From the NCBI RefSeq assembly GCF_014204515.1, contig NZ_JACHLI010000005.1, positions 62,001-126,000 on the forward strand: DNA of 64,000 nucleotides, read 5' to 3'. The notes under the pieces are model-generated. The model was given only the letters and a program-made list of their open reading frames with translations, made no database searches and was not told the origin of the DNA. Shown here piece by piece: positions 35,372 through 44,877 of the stretch. The stretch's first letter is position 1, and each line of letters begins with the position of its first letter. The translations under genes were made by a program, and so were the position numbers. The stretch comes from Pseudomonas nitroreducens. Its GTDB lineage: Bacteria; Pseudomonadota; Gammaproteobacteria; Pseudomonadales; Pseudomonadaceae.

Positions 35372-36043
35372 TCAGACCTTGAGGGTCTTCACACCTTCGG
35401 CGGTGCCCAGCAGCAGCAGGTCGGCCGGGCGCGCGGCGAACAGGCCGTTGGTGACCACGCCGACGATGTTGTTGATCGCTTCTTCCAGCTGCACCGGGCT
35501 GTCGATGCGCAGGTTGTGCACGTCGAGGATGATGTTGCCGTTGTCGGTCAGCACACCTTCGCGGTAGACCGGGTCGCCGCCCAGCTTCACCAGGGCGCGC
35601 GCCACGTGGCTGCGGGCCATGGGGATGACTTCCACCGGCAGCGGGAAGCCGCCGAGCATCGGCACCAGCTTGCTGGCGTCGGCGATGCAGATGAACTGCT
35701 TGGCCACCGCGGCGACGATCTTCTCGCGGGTCAGCGCGGCGCCGCCGCCCTTGATCAGTTCCAGGCGCTCGTTGGTCTCGTCGGCGCCGTCCACGTAGAA
35801 CTCCAGCTCGCTGACCGTGTTCAGGTCGTAGACCGGGATGCCATGGCCCTTCAGGCGCTGGGCGGTGGCTTCGGAGCTGGCCACGGCGCCGTCGAACTCG
35901 GCCTTGTGCCTGGCCAGCAGGTCGATGAAGAAGTTGGCGGTGGAGCCGGTGCCTACGCCGACGATGCTCTTGCTGTCGAGGTGCGGAAGGATGTGGTCGA
36001 CGGCGGCCTGGGCCACAGCCTGCTTGAGCTGATCCTGGTTCAT
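35372..36043 (-). CDS. rpiA: Ribose-5-phosphate isomerase A
   Basis: A 223-residue RpiA, full length for the family. Motifs are VGVGTGSTANFFID (phosphate loop), YVDGADETN and LIKGGGAALTREKI (catalytic Asp, Glu and Lys region). It interconverts ribose-5-phosphate and ribulose-5-phosphate in the pentose phosphate pathway. The ATG at 36043 (MNQDQLKQAV) is the conserved start; the open frame extends to 36136. It is divergent from ilvA. Confidence 0.97.
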   Translation of the reverse strand: MNQDQLKQAVAQAAVDHILPHLDSKSIVGVGTGSTANFFIDLLARHKAEFDGAVASSEATAQRLKGHGIPVYDLNTVSELEFYVDGADETNERLELIKGGGAALTREKIVAAVAKQFICIADASKLVPMLGGFPLPVEVIPMARSHVARALVKLGGDPVYREGVLTDNGNIILDVHNLRIDSPVQLEEAINNIVGVVTNGLFAARPADLLLLGTAEGVKTLKV

Positions 36044-36258
36044 GGCGAAGGGTCTTCTTACCTGGCTGGACGCGAAAGCGCCGGGGGCTGTTGAAAAAGG
36101 GTGAACGGGAGGGCGGATTATAGCGGCCGGCGGCACCCCGGTGTTGCGCCGTCGGGCAACTGTTATGGTGATCTGCGCGCGGATTGTTCGGTGGCCCGCG
36201 CCGCGCCGGCTGGAGTAGACTCGCGGTTCCTCGAAAAGCCGCCGATATAGCCCTTCCG

Positions 36259-37773
36259 ATGCTCGAACACTACGTCAAGAAGATCCTCACCTCGCGTGTC
36301 TACGACGTTGCCGTGGAAACGCCCCTGCAGCCCGCCCGCCAGCTCTCCGAGCGCCTGGGCAACCAGATTCTGCTCAAGCGCGAAGACCTGCAGCCGGTGT
36401 TCTCCTTCAAGATTCGCGGCGCCTACAACAAGCTGGCGCAGCTGAGCCCGGAAGAGCTCGCCCGCGGTGTCGTCACCGCCTCCGCCGGCAACCATGCCCA
36501 GGGTGTGGCGCTGGCCGCCCGCGAGCTGGGCATCAAGGCGACCATCGTGATGCCGCGCACCACCCCGGAATTGAAGGTCCAGGGCGTGCGTGCCCGTGGC
36601 GGCAAGGCCGTGCTGCACGGTGATGCCTTCCCCGATGCGCTGGCGCATTCGCTCAAGCTGGTGGAAGAGAAAGGCTACGTCTACATCCACCCGTACGACG
36701 ATCCGGACGTGATCGCCGGCCAGGGCACCGTGGCGATGGAAATCCTCCGTCAGCATCCGGGCAGCCTCGATGCGATCTTCGTGCCGGTGGGCGGTGGCGG
36801 CCTGATCGCCGGTATCGCCGCGTACGTGAAGTACCTGCGCCCGGAGATCAAGGTCATTGGCGTCGAGCCGGACGACTCCAACTGCCTGCAGGCCGCCAAG
36901 GCCGCCGGCGAGCGCGTGGTGCTCGGCCAGGTCGGGCTGTTCGCCGACGGCGTCGCCGTGGCGCAGATCGGCCAGCACAACTTCGAGATCTGCAAGGTGT
37001 ATGTCGACGAGGTGATCACCGTCGGCACCGACGAGATCTGCGCGGCGATCAAGGACATCTACGACGACACCCGCTCGATCACCGAGCCGGCCGGCGCGCT
37101 GGCGGTGGCCGGGATCAAGAAGTACGTCGAGCGCGAAGGCGTGAAGGGCCAGACCCTGGTGGCCATCGACTCGGGCGCCAACATCAACTTCGACCGCCTG
37201 CGCCATGTGGCCGAGCGCGCGGAGCTGGGCGAGAAGCGCGAAGCGATCATCGCGGTGACCATCCCCGAGCGGCCGGGCAGCTTCAAGGCCTTCTGCGAGG
37301 CCATCGGCAAGCGCCAGATCACCGAGTTCAATTACCGCTACAACACCGACAGCGAGGCGCATATCTTCGTCGGCGTGCAGACGCATCCGGAGAACGACCC
37401 GCGCGCGGCGCTGGTGCAGCAGCTGCAGGAGCAGGGCTTCCCGGTGCTCGACCTGACCGACAACGAGCTGGCCAAGCTGCACATCCGCCACATGGTCGGC
37501 GGCCATTCGCCGCGGGTGTCCGGCGAGCAGGTGTTCCGCTTCGAGTTCCCGGAGCGCCCCGGCGCGCTGTTCAACTTCCTCAACCGCCTGGGCGGCCGCT
37601 GGAACATCACCCTGTTCCACTACCGCAACCATGGCGCCGCCGATGGTCGCGTGGTAGCGGGCCTGCAGGTGCCGGAAGACGAACGCCACCTGGTGTCCGC
37701 CGCGCTGGACGAGATCGGCTACCCCTACTGGGACGAGACGGACAACCCCGCCTACCGCCTGTTCCTCGGCTGA
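36259..37773 (+). CDS. ilvA: Threonine ammonia-lyase, biosynthetic
   Basis: A 504-residue PLP-dependent threonine deaminase. The cofactor lysine is Lys51 in FSFKIRGAYNK; SAGNHAQGVALAA and the glycine loop VPVGGGGLIAGIA follow. Two C-terminal ACT-like regulatory domains (about 330-500) bear the isoleucine feedback function in the family. It converts threonine to 2-oxobutanoate, the first step of isoleucine synthesis. The ATG at 36259 gives the conserved MLEHYVKKIL. It is divergent from rpiA with a 215-bp gap. Confidence 0.96.
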   Translation: MLEHYVKKILTSRVYDVAVETPLQPARQLSERLGNQILLKREDLQPVFSFKIRGAYNKLAQLSPEELARGVVTASAGNHAQGVALAARELGIKATIVMPRTTPELKVQGVRARGGKAVLHGDAFPDALAHSLKLVEEKGYVYIHPYDDPDVIAGQGTVAMEILRQHPGSLDAIFVPVGGGGLIAGIAAYVKYLRPEIKVIGVEPDDSNCLQAAKAAGERVVLGQVGLFADGVAVAQIGQHNFEICKVYVDEVITVGTDEICAAIKDIYDDTRSITEPAGALAVAGIKKYVEREGVKGQTLVAIDSGANINFDRLRHVAERAELGEKREAIIAVTIPERPGSFKAFCEAIGKRQITEFNYRYNTDSEAHIFVGVQTHPENDPRAALVQQLQEQGFPVLDLTDNELAKLHIRHMVGGHSPRVSGEQVFRFEFPERPGALFNFLNRLGGRWNITLFHYRNHGAADGRVVAGLQVPEDERHLVSAALDEIGYPYWDETDNPAYRLFLG

Positions 37774-37844
37774 GGCCGGGGCTGGTCCGGCCAGGGTAAT
37801 GCTAGGCTTGGCAGATCGCAGGATCGATCACGGGATTCGCTGAA

Positions 37845-38312
37845 ATGGAAAGCTTGCAGACCTTCCGCATCCTCCACGGCATCGCCGCGGTGCTGCCGTT
37901 CCTGGCCATCATCGGTCTGGCCTGGTACGGCTGGCGCAGCTGGCGTAGCGGCGATGCCGGGGTGATCGCCAAGGCCTTGCAGCGCATCGGCCTGATCGGC
38001 TGGGTACTGGTGGCCGGCAGCGTCGCCAGCCTGCCGGTCACCGGCTACCGCATGGTGCAGACCGTCGGCTGGCCGCTGGGCCAGACCTGGCTGCTGGCCA
38101 GCGCCTGCCTGCTGATCGTCGCGACGATCTTCTGGCTGCTGTTCACCACCCGCCTGTGGCGCATCCGCGACCTCGCGCTGGTGGCGCAGAGCAGCGGCGA
38201 GCCGATTGCCGCCAGCGCCGCGCGGCAATGGAAGTTCGGCCTGGCCTTCTTCGTGCTGGCGCTGCTGTGCGTGATCGCGATCCTCGCGCTGATGATCAGC
38301 AAGCCGGTGTGA
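37845..38312 (+). CDS. DUF2269-family membrane protein, copy 1
   Basis: A 155-residue protein with four membrane helices: ILHGIAAVLPFLAIIGLAWYG, GLIGWVLVAGSVASLP, WLLASACLLIVATIFWLLF and GLAFFVLALLCVIAILALMI. The pattern, with an early His in the first helix, matches DUF2269. A clear homologue (copy 2) is at 39658, on the other side of the epimerase-DoxX fusion gene. The function is unknown; a haem-binding integral protein is a guess based on the conserved His. Confidence 0.8.
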   Translation: MESLQTFRILHGIAAVLPFLAIIGLAWYGWRSWRSGDAGVIAKALQRIGLIGWVLVAGSVASLPVTGYRMVQTVGWPLGQTWLLASACLLIVATIFWLLFTTRLWRIRDLALVAQSSGEPIAASAARQWKFGLAFFVLALLCVIAILALMISKPV

Positions 38313-38389
38313 TTCGCCTGGCGGATTGCCGGGTTGCGCCGCAGCGGTTCACCTGAGATGGCCGGACTTCGCGAGTTCGAAATACCCTC

Positions 38390-39661
38390 ATGAATATTCT
38401 TCTGGTCGGTGCCCGGGGCTTTCTCGGTCGCCATCTGCTGCCTGCATTGCTTGCCGAAGGCCACCGGGTCTTCGCCACGGCGCGTCGCGTGCCAGAGGCC
38501 GCGGACACGACCGGCGTGCAGTGGCTGGCGCTGGACCTGCAAACGCTGGCGCATGACCCCGCCGCGTTCGACTGGCCCGAGCGGGTCGATGTCCTGATCA
38601 ACGCCGCCGGCGTGCTCAGCGAAGACGCCGAAGAGCTGACGCACACTCAGGCGCTGGGCCCGCAACGTCTTTTTGCCCAGGCGGCGCAACAGGGTGCACG
38701 AATCCTCCAGCTGTCAGCGCTGGGCGCCGGCGAGCAGCCGGATGTGCCCTTCCTGGCCAGCAAGGCGTTGGCCGACCAGGCGGCCCTGGCGTACCCGGCC
38801 TCGGTGGTGTTGCGTCCTTCCCTGGTGCTGGGCGAGGGCGGTGCCAGCAGCGGTTGGCTGGCGAGGTTATCGCGGCTGCCCTGGCTGCCGATGCCGCGGA
38901 GTCCTGCGCGCCTGCAGCCCCTGCATGTCGATGACCTGGTGGGCGCGGTGCTGGCGCTGCTGCGCCGCTGGCCCGAGCGGAGCCTGGTCCTGCCGCTGGT
39001 GGGCGCACAGCCGATGACCCAGGGCGAGCTGCTGGATCTGCTGCGTCAGGCTCAGGGACTGCGGTCGGTGCGCCGTCCGGGACTGCCGTGGAAGATGTTC
39101 GAAGGGTTCTGCGCTCTGGCTTCGCGTCTGCGTTGGGGGCCGCTAAGCCCGCAGCTGTTGCGCATGATGCGGCGTGACAACCTGGCCAGCGCCGAGCCAC
39201 TGGCGGATGCCTGTGGCTATCGGCCGGCTCCCTTGGCGCTGCGCCTGCTCGGCTGGCCCGATGGCCGCGCTGTGCTGTCCGACTGCCTGAGGCCGGTCTG
39301 GCTGGGTGTCCTGCTGGCCGTCTGGCTTGGCACGGCCGTCGTCTGCCTCGGGCCGGGATTTGACTGGGGCCTGCGGATAATGGCCGAGTTCGGCGTGAAC
39401 GGCTGGCTGGCTTCGGTCGCGGTGATCGCCGGGGCGCTGCTGGATGGCCTCCTCGGGCTGGGCCTGCTGCTGCGCCGCTGGCGCCGTCGTGCCCTGCTGG
39501 CGCAGATCGCGCTGATGCTCGGCTACACGCTGCTGATCAGCTGGCGCCTGCCGCATTACTGGTTCGACCCGTTCATGGCCGTGGGCAAGAACCTGGTCAT
39601 CCTGCTCGCCAGTATCGCCCTGCTGGCCAGCGAGCCCGCCCCCGACAAGGACGCCGCGTGA
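38390..39661 (+). CDS. NAD(P)-binding epimerase fused to DoxX-like membrane domain
   Basis: A 423-residue fusion. Residues 1-280 are an atypical short-chain dehydrogenase/epimerase with the dinucleotide loop GARGFLGRHL near the N-terminus and LINAAGV in the next turn. Residues about 295-415 hold four membrane helices of the DoxX-like type (PVWLGVLLAVWLGTAVVCL and following). Such fusions occur in proteobacteria without a defined substrate. It overlaps the following DUF2269 gene by 4 bp (GTGA), which indicates translational coupling. Confidence 0.83.
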   Translation: MNILLVGARGFLGRHLLPALLAEGHRVFATARRVPEAADTTGVQWLALDLQTLAHDPAAFDWPERVDVLINAAGVLSEDAEELTHTQALGPQRLFAQAAQQGARILQLSALGAGEQPDVPFLASKALADQAALAYPASVVLRPSLVLGEGGASSGWLARLSRLPWLPMPRSPARLQPLHVDDLVGAVLALLRRWPERSLVLPLVGAQPMTQGELLDLLRQAQGLRSVRRPGLPWKMFEGFCALASRLRWGPLSPQLLRMMRRDNLASAEPLADACGYRPAPLALRLLGWPDGRAVLSDCLRPVWLGVLLAVWLGTAVVCLGPGFDWGLRIMAEFGVNGWLASVAVIAGALLDGLLGLGLLLRRWRRRALLAQIALMLGYTLLISWRLPHYWFDPFMAVGKNLVILLASIALLASEPAPDKDAA

Positions 39662-40125
39662 ATCTCTACCTGCTGCTCAAGACCCTGCACATCCTCTCTT
39701 CCACGCTGCTGTTCGGTACCGGCCTGGGCTCGGCCTATTACAGCTGGCGCGCCTGGCGCAGCGGCAACCTGGAAGCGATCCGCATCACCTTCCGCCACCT
39801 GGTCACCGCCGACTGGCTGTTCATCGCCACCACGGCGGTGTTCCAGCCGCTGAGCGGCATCGCCATGGCGCACATGGCCGGTTGGCCGCTGGATTCGGGC
39901 TGGCTGCTGTGGAGCCTGGCGCTCTACGTGTTCGCCGGCGTCTGTTGGCTGCCGGTGGTGTGGCTGCAGATCCGCGTGCGCGACATGGCCGAGACTGCGC
40001 ATCGGGAAGGTACGGCTTTGCCGCCGCGCGCCTTCCTCTATATGCGCTGGTGGTTCGCCCTGGGCTGGCCGGCGTTCCTGGCCTTCCTGGCGATCTTCTA
40101 CCTGATGGTCAACAAGGGCTTCTGA
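39658..40125 (+). CDS. DUF2269-family membrane protein, copy 2
   Basis: A 155-residue four-helix membrane protein starting with GTG at 39658 inside the stop of the fusion gene. It begins MNLYLLLKTLHILSSTLLFGTGLGSAYYSWRAWRSG, sharing the layout and the W-R-x-W-R-S-G turn with copy 1. It ends LGWPAFLAFLAIFYLMVNKGF. Identical length to copy 1 suggests local duplication. The three genes 37845-40125 probably act in one membrane-associated system of unknown function. Confidence 0.82.
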   Translation: MNLYLLLKTLHILSSTLLFGTGLGSAYYSWRAWRSGNLEAIRITFRHLVTADWLFIATTAVFQPLSGIAMAHMAGWPLDSGWLLWSLALYVFAGVCWLPVVWLQIRVRDMAETAHREGTALPPRAFLYMRWWFALGWPAFLAFLAIFYLMVNKGF

Positions 40126-40171
40126 GCCTTCAGCGCCGGTACAGCAGCGCTCAGCGCAGGTTGACGAGCGC

Positions 40172-40828
40172 TCAGCCGCGCAGGCTGATCACCGGCCAGC
40201 CGCGTTCGGTGGCGGTGGCGCGCAGGGTGTCGTCGGGGTCGACGGCCACCGGGTTGGCCACCAGCTCCAGCAGTGGCAGGTCGTTGCGCGAGTCGCTGTA
40301 GAAGTAGGCGTCGTCCAGCTTCAGGCCGGTTTCTTCGAGCCAGCGGTTGAGGCGGGTCACCTTGCCGCCCTGGAAGCACGGCACGTCGCAGGTGCGGCCG
40401 GTGTAGAGACCGTCGAGCATTTCGCATTCGGTGGCGATCAGCGTCTCCACGCCCAGGCGCTCGGCGATCGGGCCGGTGACGAAACGGTTGGTGGCGGTGA
40501 TGATCACCAGCTTGTCGCCAGCGGCACGGTGCTCGGCCAGCAGGGCTTCGCCGCGGGCGAGGATGATCGGCTCGATGACGTCCTGCATGAACTGGCGGTG
40601 CCAGGTGGCCAGTTGGTCGAGGCTGTTGCGGCCGAGGATCGCCTGGGTGAAGGCCTGGTAGGCGAACACATCGAGGGTGCCGGCGACGTAGTCGGCGTAG
40701 AAAGCATCGTTGCGTGCCTGGTACTCACCGGCATCCACCAGTCCGCGCTGGCACAGCCATTCGCCCCAGCTGTGGTCGCTGTCGCCGGCCAGGAGGGTGT
40801 TGTCGAGATCGAAGAGAGCCAGTCGCAC
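40172..40828 (-). CDS. HAD-superfamily phosphatase (HAD-IB, SerB/HisN-like)
   Basis: A 218-residue HAD phosphatase. Motif I is FDLDNTLLAGD with the nucleophile Asp7 and acid Asp9; motif II is the IITATNRF Thr; motifs III and IV are the GGKVTRL Lys and YSDSRNDLPLL. It is the HAD-IB type with a helical cap of about 100 residues. The P. aeruginosa gene at this position (PA0335) has been reported as a histidinol-phosphate phosphatase; transfer of that role here is by position and family. It is divergent from rppH. Confidence 0.87.
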   Translation of the reverse strand: MRLALFDLDNTLLAGDSDHSWGEWLCQRGLVDAGEYQARNDAFYADYVAGTLDVFAYQAFTQAILGRNSLDQLATWHRQFMQDVIEPIILARGEALLAEHRAAGDKLVIITATNRFVTGPIAERLGVETLIATECEMLDGLYTGRTCDVPCFQGGKVTRLNRWLEETGLKLDDAYFYSDSRNDLPLLELVANPVAVDPDDTLRATATERGWPVISLRG

Positions 40829-40975
40829 GATGGTTTACCGCCGGTTGCCAATACGGAAAAGTCGCCTAGAGTAACGGCTTTTGCCCACCCTGCACATGAC
40901 GCCGCGCCTCGCGTTGCCGCTGTCACAAGCTTTGTGGAACAATGCGGGCACACGCGATTTCGAGGATGTACCGCC

Positions 40976-41455
40976 GTGATCGATCCCGATGGTTTTCGCC
41001 CCAATGTCGGCATCATCCTTTGCAACGATGTCGGACAGGTCCTGTGGGCACGGCGCATCAACCAGGAAGCCTGGCAATTTCCCCAGGGCGGCATCAACGC
41101 CCGCGAAACCCCTGAGGAAGCGCTGTACCGCGAACTGAACGAAGAAGTCGGCCTGGAAGAGCAGGACGTCAGGATTCTGGCCTGTACCCGTGGCTGGCTG
41201 CGCTATCGCCTGCCGCAGCGCCTGGTGCGGACCAACAGCCAGCCGCTGTGCATCGGGCAGAAGCAGAAGTGGTTCCTCCTGCGCCTGACCGGCGAGGAAA
41301 GCCGGGTGCGCATGGATGTGACCGGCAAGCCCGAGTTCGACGGCTGGAAATGGGTAAGTTACTGGTACCCGCTGGGCCAGGTCGTGACCTTCAAGCGCGA
41401 GGTCTACCGCCGGGCCCTGAAGGAATTGGCACCGCGCCTGCTCGCGCGCGACTAG
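40976..41455 (+). CDS. rppH: RNA pyrophosphohydrolase RppH
   Basis: A 159-residue Nudix hydrolase. The Nudix box is residues 38-60 (GGINARETPEEALYRELNEE and onward), complete with the RELNEE metal-binding core. The family removes pyrophosphate from the 5' end of transcripts and so starts mRNA decay. The start is GTG at 40976 (MIDPDGFRPNVGIILCN, the conserved opening) with GAGG upstream; the open frame extends much further left but without homology. It lies 31 bp upstream of ptsP and is very likely co-transcribed, as in other gammaproteobacteria. Confidence 0.95.
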   Translation: MIDPDGFRPNVGIILCNDVGQVLWARRINQEAWQFPQGGINARETPEEALYRELNEEVGLEEQDVRILACTRGWLRYRLPQRLVRTNSQPLCIGQKQKWFLLRLTGEESRVRMDVTGKPEFDGWKWVSYWYPLGQVVTFKREVYRRALKELAPRLLARD

Positions 41456-41486
41456 CACGTAGTTCAAGGAGTTAGACCCCCACGCC

Positions 41487-43766
41487 ATGCTCAACACGCT
41501 GCGTAAGATCGTCCAGGAAGTGAACTCCGCCAAGGACCTCAAGGCGGCGCTGGGCATCATCGTGCTGCGGGTCAAGGAGGCCATGGGCAGCCAGGTGTGC
41601 TCGGTCTACCTGCTCGACCCGGAGAGCAACCGCTTCGTGCTGATGGCCACCGAGGGCCTGAACAAGCGCTCCATCGGCAAGGTCAGCATGGCGCCCAACG
41701 AGGGCCTGGTGGGCCTGGTCGGCACCCGCGAGGAGCCGCTGAACCTCGAGAACGCCTCCGAACACCCCCGTTACCGCTACTTCGCCGAGACCGGCGAGGA
41801 ACGCTACGCCTCCTTCCTCGGCGCGCCGATCATCCACCATCGTAGAGTGATGGGCGTTCTGGTCGTTCAGCAGAAGGAAAAGCGCCAGTTCGACGAAGGC
41901 GAGGAAGCCTTCCTCGTCACCATGAGCGCGCAGCTCGCCGGTGTTATCGCCCACGCCGAGGCCACCGGCTCGATCCGCGGCCTGGGCAAGCTCGGCAAGG
42001 GCATCAGCGAGGCCAAGTTCGTCGGCGTTCCCGGTGCTCCCGGCGTGGCCGTGGGCAAGGCCGTGGTAGTGCTGCCGCCGGCTGATCTGGAAGTAGTCCC
42101 GGACAAACCCATCGACGACGTCGAGGCCGAGGTCGAGCGCTTCAAGCAGGCGCTGGAATCGGTCCGCGAGGACATGCGCAACCTCTCCAGCAAGCTGGCC
42201 ACCCAGCTGCGCAAGGAAGAGCGGGCGCTGTTCGACGTCTACCTGATGATGCTCGATGACGCCTCCATCGGCCTCGAAGTCAAACGCATCATCCGCACCG
42301 GCCAGTGGGCCCAGGGCGCCCTGCGCCAGGTGGTGATGGAGCACGTGCAGCGCTTCGAGCTGATGGACGACGCCTACCTGCGCGAGCGCGCCTCCGACGT
42401 CAAGGACATCGGCCGGCGCATCCTGGCTTACCTGCAGGAAGAGCGTAAGCAATCGCTGACCTACCCGGACCAGACCATCATCGTCAGCGAGGAGCTGTCG
42501 CCGGCCATGCTCGGCGAAGTGCCCGAAGGCAAGCTGGTGGGCCTGATCTCGGTACTCGGCTCTGGCAACTCCCACGTTGCCATCCTCGCCCGCGCCATGG
42601 GCATCCCCACCGTCATGGGCGCGGTCGACCTGCCGTATTCCAAGGTCGACGGCATCGACCTGATCGTCGACGGCTACCACGGTGAGATCTACACCAACCC
42701 GTCGCCGCAGCTGGTCAAGCAGTACGGCGAAGTGGTCGCCGAAGAGAAGGAACTGAGCAAGGGCCTGGCCGCCCTGCGCGAGCTGCCTTGCGAGACGCTG
42801 GACGGCCATCGCATGCCGCTGTGGGTCAACACCGGCCTGCTGGCGGATGTGGCCCGCGCCCAGGAGCGCGGCGCCGAGGGCGTCGGCCTGTACCGCACCG
42901 AAGTGCCGTTCATGATCAACGACCGCTTCCCCAGCGAGAAGGAACAGCTCGCCATCTACCGCGAGCAGCTCTCCGCCTTCCACCCGCTGCCGGTGACCAT
43001 GCGCACCCTGGATATCGGCGGCGACAAGGCGCTGTCCTACTTCCCGATCAAGGAAGAGAACCCCTTCCTCGGCTGGCGCGGCATCCGCGTCACCCTCGAC
43101 CACCCGGAAATCTTCCTGGTGCAGACCCGCGCCATGCTCAAGGCCAGCGAAGGCCTGGACAACCTGCGCATCCTGCTGCCGATGATCTCCGGCACCCACG
43201 AGCTGGAAGAGGCGCTGCACCTGATCCACCGCGCCTGGGGCGAAGTGCGTGACGAAGGCGTGGACATCCCCATGCCGCCGATCGGCATGATGATCGAGAT
43301 CCCCGCCGCCGTGTACCAGACCCGCGAACTGGCGCGCCAGGTGGACTTCCTCTCGGTCGGCTCCAACGACCTGACCCAGTACCTGCTGGCCGTGGACCGC
43401 AACAACCCGCGCGTCGCCGATCTCTACGACTACCTGCACCCGGCCGTGCTGCAGGCGCTGAAGAAGGTGGTCGACGACTCCCACGCCGAAGGCAAGCCGG
43501 TGAGCATCTGCGGCGAGATGGCCGGCGATCCGGCCGCCGCCGTACTGCTGATGGCCATGGGCTTCGACTCGCTGTCGATGAACGCCACCAACCTGCCCAA
43601 GGTGAAATGGCTGCTGCGCCAGATGACCCTGTCCCGCGCTCACGAGCTGCTCGCCCAGCTGATGACCTTCGACAATCCGCAGGTCATCCACAGCTCGCTG
43701 CACCTGGCCCTGCGCAACCTTGGCCTGGGCCGCGTGATCAACCCGGCGGCGACCATCCAGGCCTGA
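41487..43766 (+). CDS. ptsP: Phosphoenolpyruvate-protein phosphotransferase PtsP (EI-Ntr)
   Basis: A 759-residue enzyme I of the nitrogen PTS. An N-terminal GAF domain (about 1-160) precedes the EI domains. The phosphorylated histidine is His363 in GSGNSHVAILARAMGIPTVMG. The C-terminal PEP-binding barrel has DIGGDKAL, GWRGIRVTLDHPEIF and SICGEMAGDP with the active Cys. It passes phosphate from PEP to NPr and then to EIIA-Ntr; glutamine sensing by the GAF domain is known for the family. AAGGAG precedes the ATG. It follows rppH in one transcription unit. Confidence 0.96.
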   Translation: MLNTLRKIVQEVNSAKDLKAALGIIVLRVKEAMGSQVCSVYLLDPESNRFVLMATEGLNKRSIGKVSMAPNEGLVGLVGTREEPLNLENASEHPRYRYFAETGEERYASFLGAPIIHHRRVMGVLVVQQKEKRQFDEGEEAFLVTMSAQLAGVIAHAEATGSIRGLGKLGKGISEAKFVGVPGAPGVAVGKAVVVLPPADLEVVPDKPIDDVEAEVERFKQALESVREDMRNLSSKLATQLRKEERALFDVYLMMLDDASIGLEVKRIIRTGQWAQGALRQVVMEHVQRFELMDDAYLRERASDVKDIGRRILAYLQEERKQSLTYPDQTIIVSEELSPAMLGEVPEGKLVGLISVLGSGNSHVAILARAMGIPTVMGAVDLPYSKVDGIDLIVDGYHGEIYTNPSPQLVKQYGEVVAEEKELSKGLAALRELPCETLDGHRMPLWVNTGLLADVARAQERGAEGVGLYRTEVPFMINDRFPSEKEQLAIYREQLSAFHPLPVTMRTLDIGGDKALSYFPIKEENPFLGWRGIRVTLDHPEIFLVQTRAMLKASEGLDNLRILLPMISGTHELEEALHLIHRAWGEVRDEGVDIPMPPIGMMIEIPAAVYQTRELARQVDFLSVGSNDLTQYLLAVDRNNPRVADLYDYLHPAVLQALKKVVDDSHAEGKPVSICGEMAGDPAAAVLLMAMGFDSLSMNATNLPKVKWLLRQMTLSRAHELLAQLMTFDNPQVIHSSLHLALRNLGLGRVINPAATIQA

Positions 43767-43782
43767 CGCCGGGCCGCAAGTC

Positions 43783-43810
43783 CCTCCCGGAACCCTGGAT
43801 GGCCGGGAGG
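43783..43810 (+). promoter_or_regulatory. Hairpin after ptsP
   Basis: CCTCCCGG (43783-43790) and CCGGGAGG (43803-43810) form an 8-bp stem with a 12-nt loop in the 85-bp gap between ptsP and the diguanylate cyclase gene. There is no T-run, so termination is uncertain. Confidence 0.4.
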
Positions 43811-43851
43811 CTCGTACGACACAGGGCCGCGCGCCGGCCAAGGCGAAGCTT

Positions 43852-44877
43852 ATGGACGAGCTTGACGTCACTCCCCGCACCGATCCCGAAACCGGGGCGC
43901 GCAGTCTGCGCTATGCCCTGAGCATCGTCAGTGACGGCATCTGGGACTGGGACATGTGCAGCAACCACGTCACCCGCAGCCCGAGCTGGTACGTCATGCT
44001 CGGCTACGACCCGGACAGCCTCCCCGAGAACGTCAACACCTGGCAGGAACGCATCCACCCGGACGACCTGGAGCGGGTGATGTTCGCCTTCAACGCCTAC
44101 CTCGAGGGCCGCAGCGGCGCCTATCGCGAGGAGTACCGTTGTCGCTGCGAGGACGGCAACTACCTGTGGGTCAGCGATCACGGACGCTTCTTCGAGTTCG
44201 ACGAGCAGGGCCGGCCGACCCGCATGATCGGCGCCCACCGCAACATCCACGAGCGCAAGCTCGCGGAGCTGGCGCTGCAGGAAAAGAACCACGAACTGCA
44301 CCAGCTCAACCTCAGCCTGGAATACCTGGTGCAGCAGCGCACCGAGGCCCTGCGCAAGGCCAACCAGGCGCTGGTCGAGCAGGCTGCGGTGGCCCTGCGC
44401 CTGGCGGAGATCGACCCGCTGACGCAGATCGCCAACCGGCGGCGCTTCGAGCAGCAGCTGCACGCCGAGTGGCAGCGCCTGCAGCGCCACGGCCATGCCT
44501 GCACCCTGATGATGTTCGACCTCGACCACTTCAAGCGCATCAACGACAGCCTTGGCCACCCGGCCGGCGACCGCGTGCTGGTGGCGGTCGCCGAAGTGGT
44601 GCGGCGACGCCTGCGCGAGGAGGATTGCTTCGCCCGCTGGGGCGGCGAGGAATTCATCGTGCTGCTGCCGGAAACCGTCGGCGAGGCCGGCCGCGAACTG
44701 GCCGAGCGGTTGCGCCTGAGCCTGCGCCGGGCCGATGTCTCGCTGCCGACCCAGCTCACCGCCAGCTTCTCGGTGACCCAGATGAAGCCGGGTGAGGACC
44801 TGACCGGGCTGCTGCGGCGCCTGGACGAGGGGCTCTACCGGGCCAAGCGCCAGCGCGACTGCATCGTCCTCTGCTAG
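43852..44877 (+). CDS. PAS-GGDEF diguanylate cyclase
   Basis: A 341-residue cytoplasmic signalling protein. A PAS domain of the PAS_3 type (about residues 20-135) contains WDWDMCSNHVTRSPSWYVMLGY and ends GAHRNIHERK. A coiled helix (about 138-185) leads to the GGDEF domain. The active site is GGEEF at 264-268, and an inhibitory I-site RxxD (Arg255-Asp258) sits exactly five residues before it, so the enzyme should make cyclic-di-GMP and be feedback inhibited. There is no membrane segment. Its stop overlaps that of the convergent NRDE gene by 4 bp. Confidence 0.92.
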   Translation: MDELDVTPRTDPETGARSLRYALSIVSDGIWDWDMCSNHVTRSPSWYVMLGYDPDSLPENVNTWQERIHPDDLERVMFAFNAYLEGRSGAYREEYRCRCEDGNYLWVSDHGRFFEFDEQGRPTRMIGAHRNIHERKLAELALQEKNHELHQLNLSLEYLVQQRTEALRKANQALVEQAAVALRLAEIDPLTQIANRRRFEQQLHAEWQRLQRHGHACTLMMFDLDHFKRINDSLGHPAGDRVLVAVAEVVRRRLREEDCFARWGGEEFIVLLPETVGEAGRELAERLRLSLRRADVSLPTQLTASFSVTQMKPGEDLTGLLRRLDEGLYRAKRQRDCIVLC

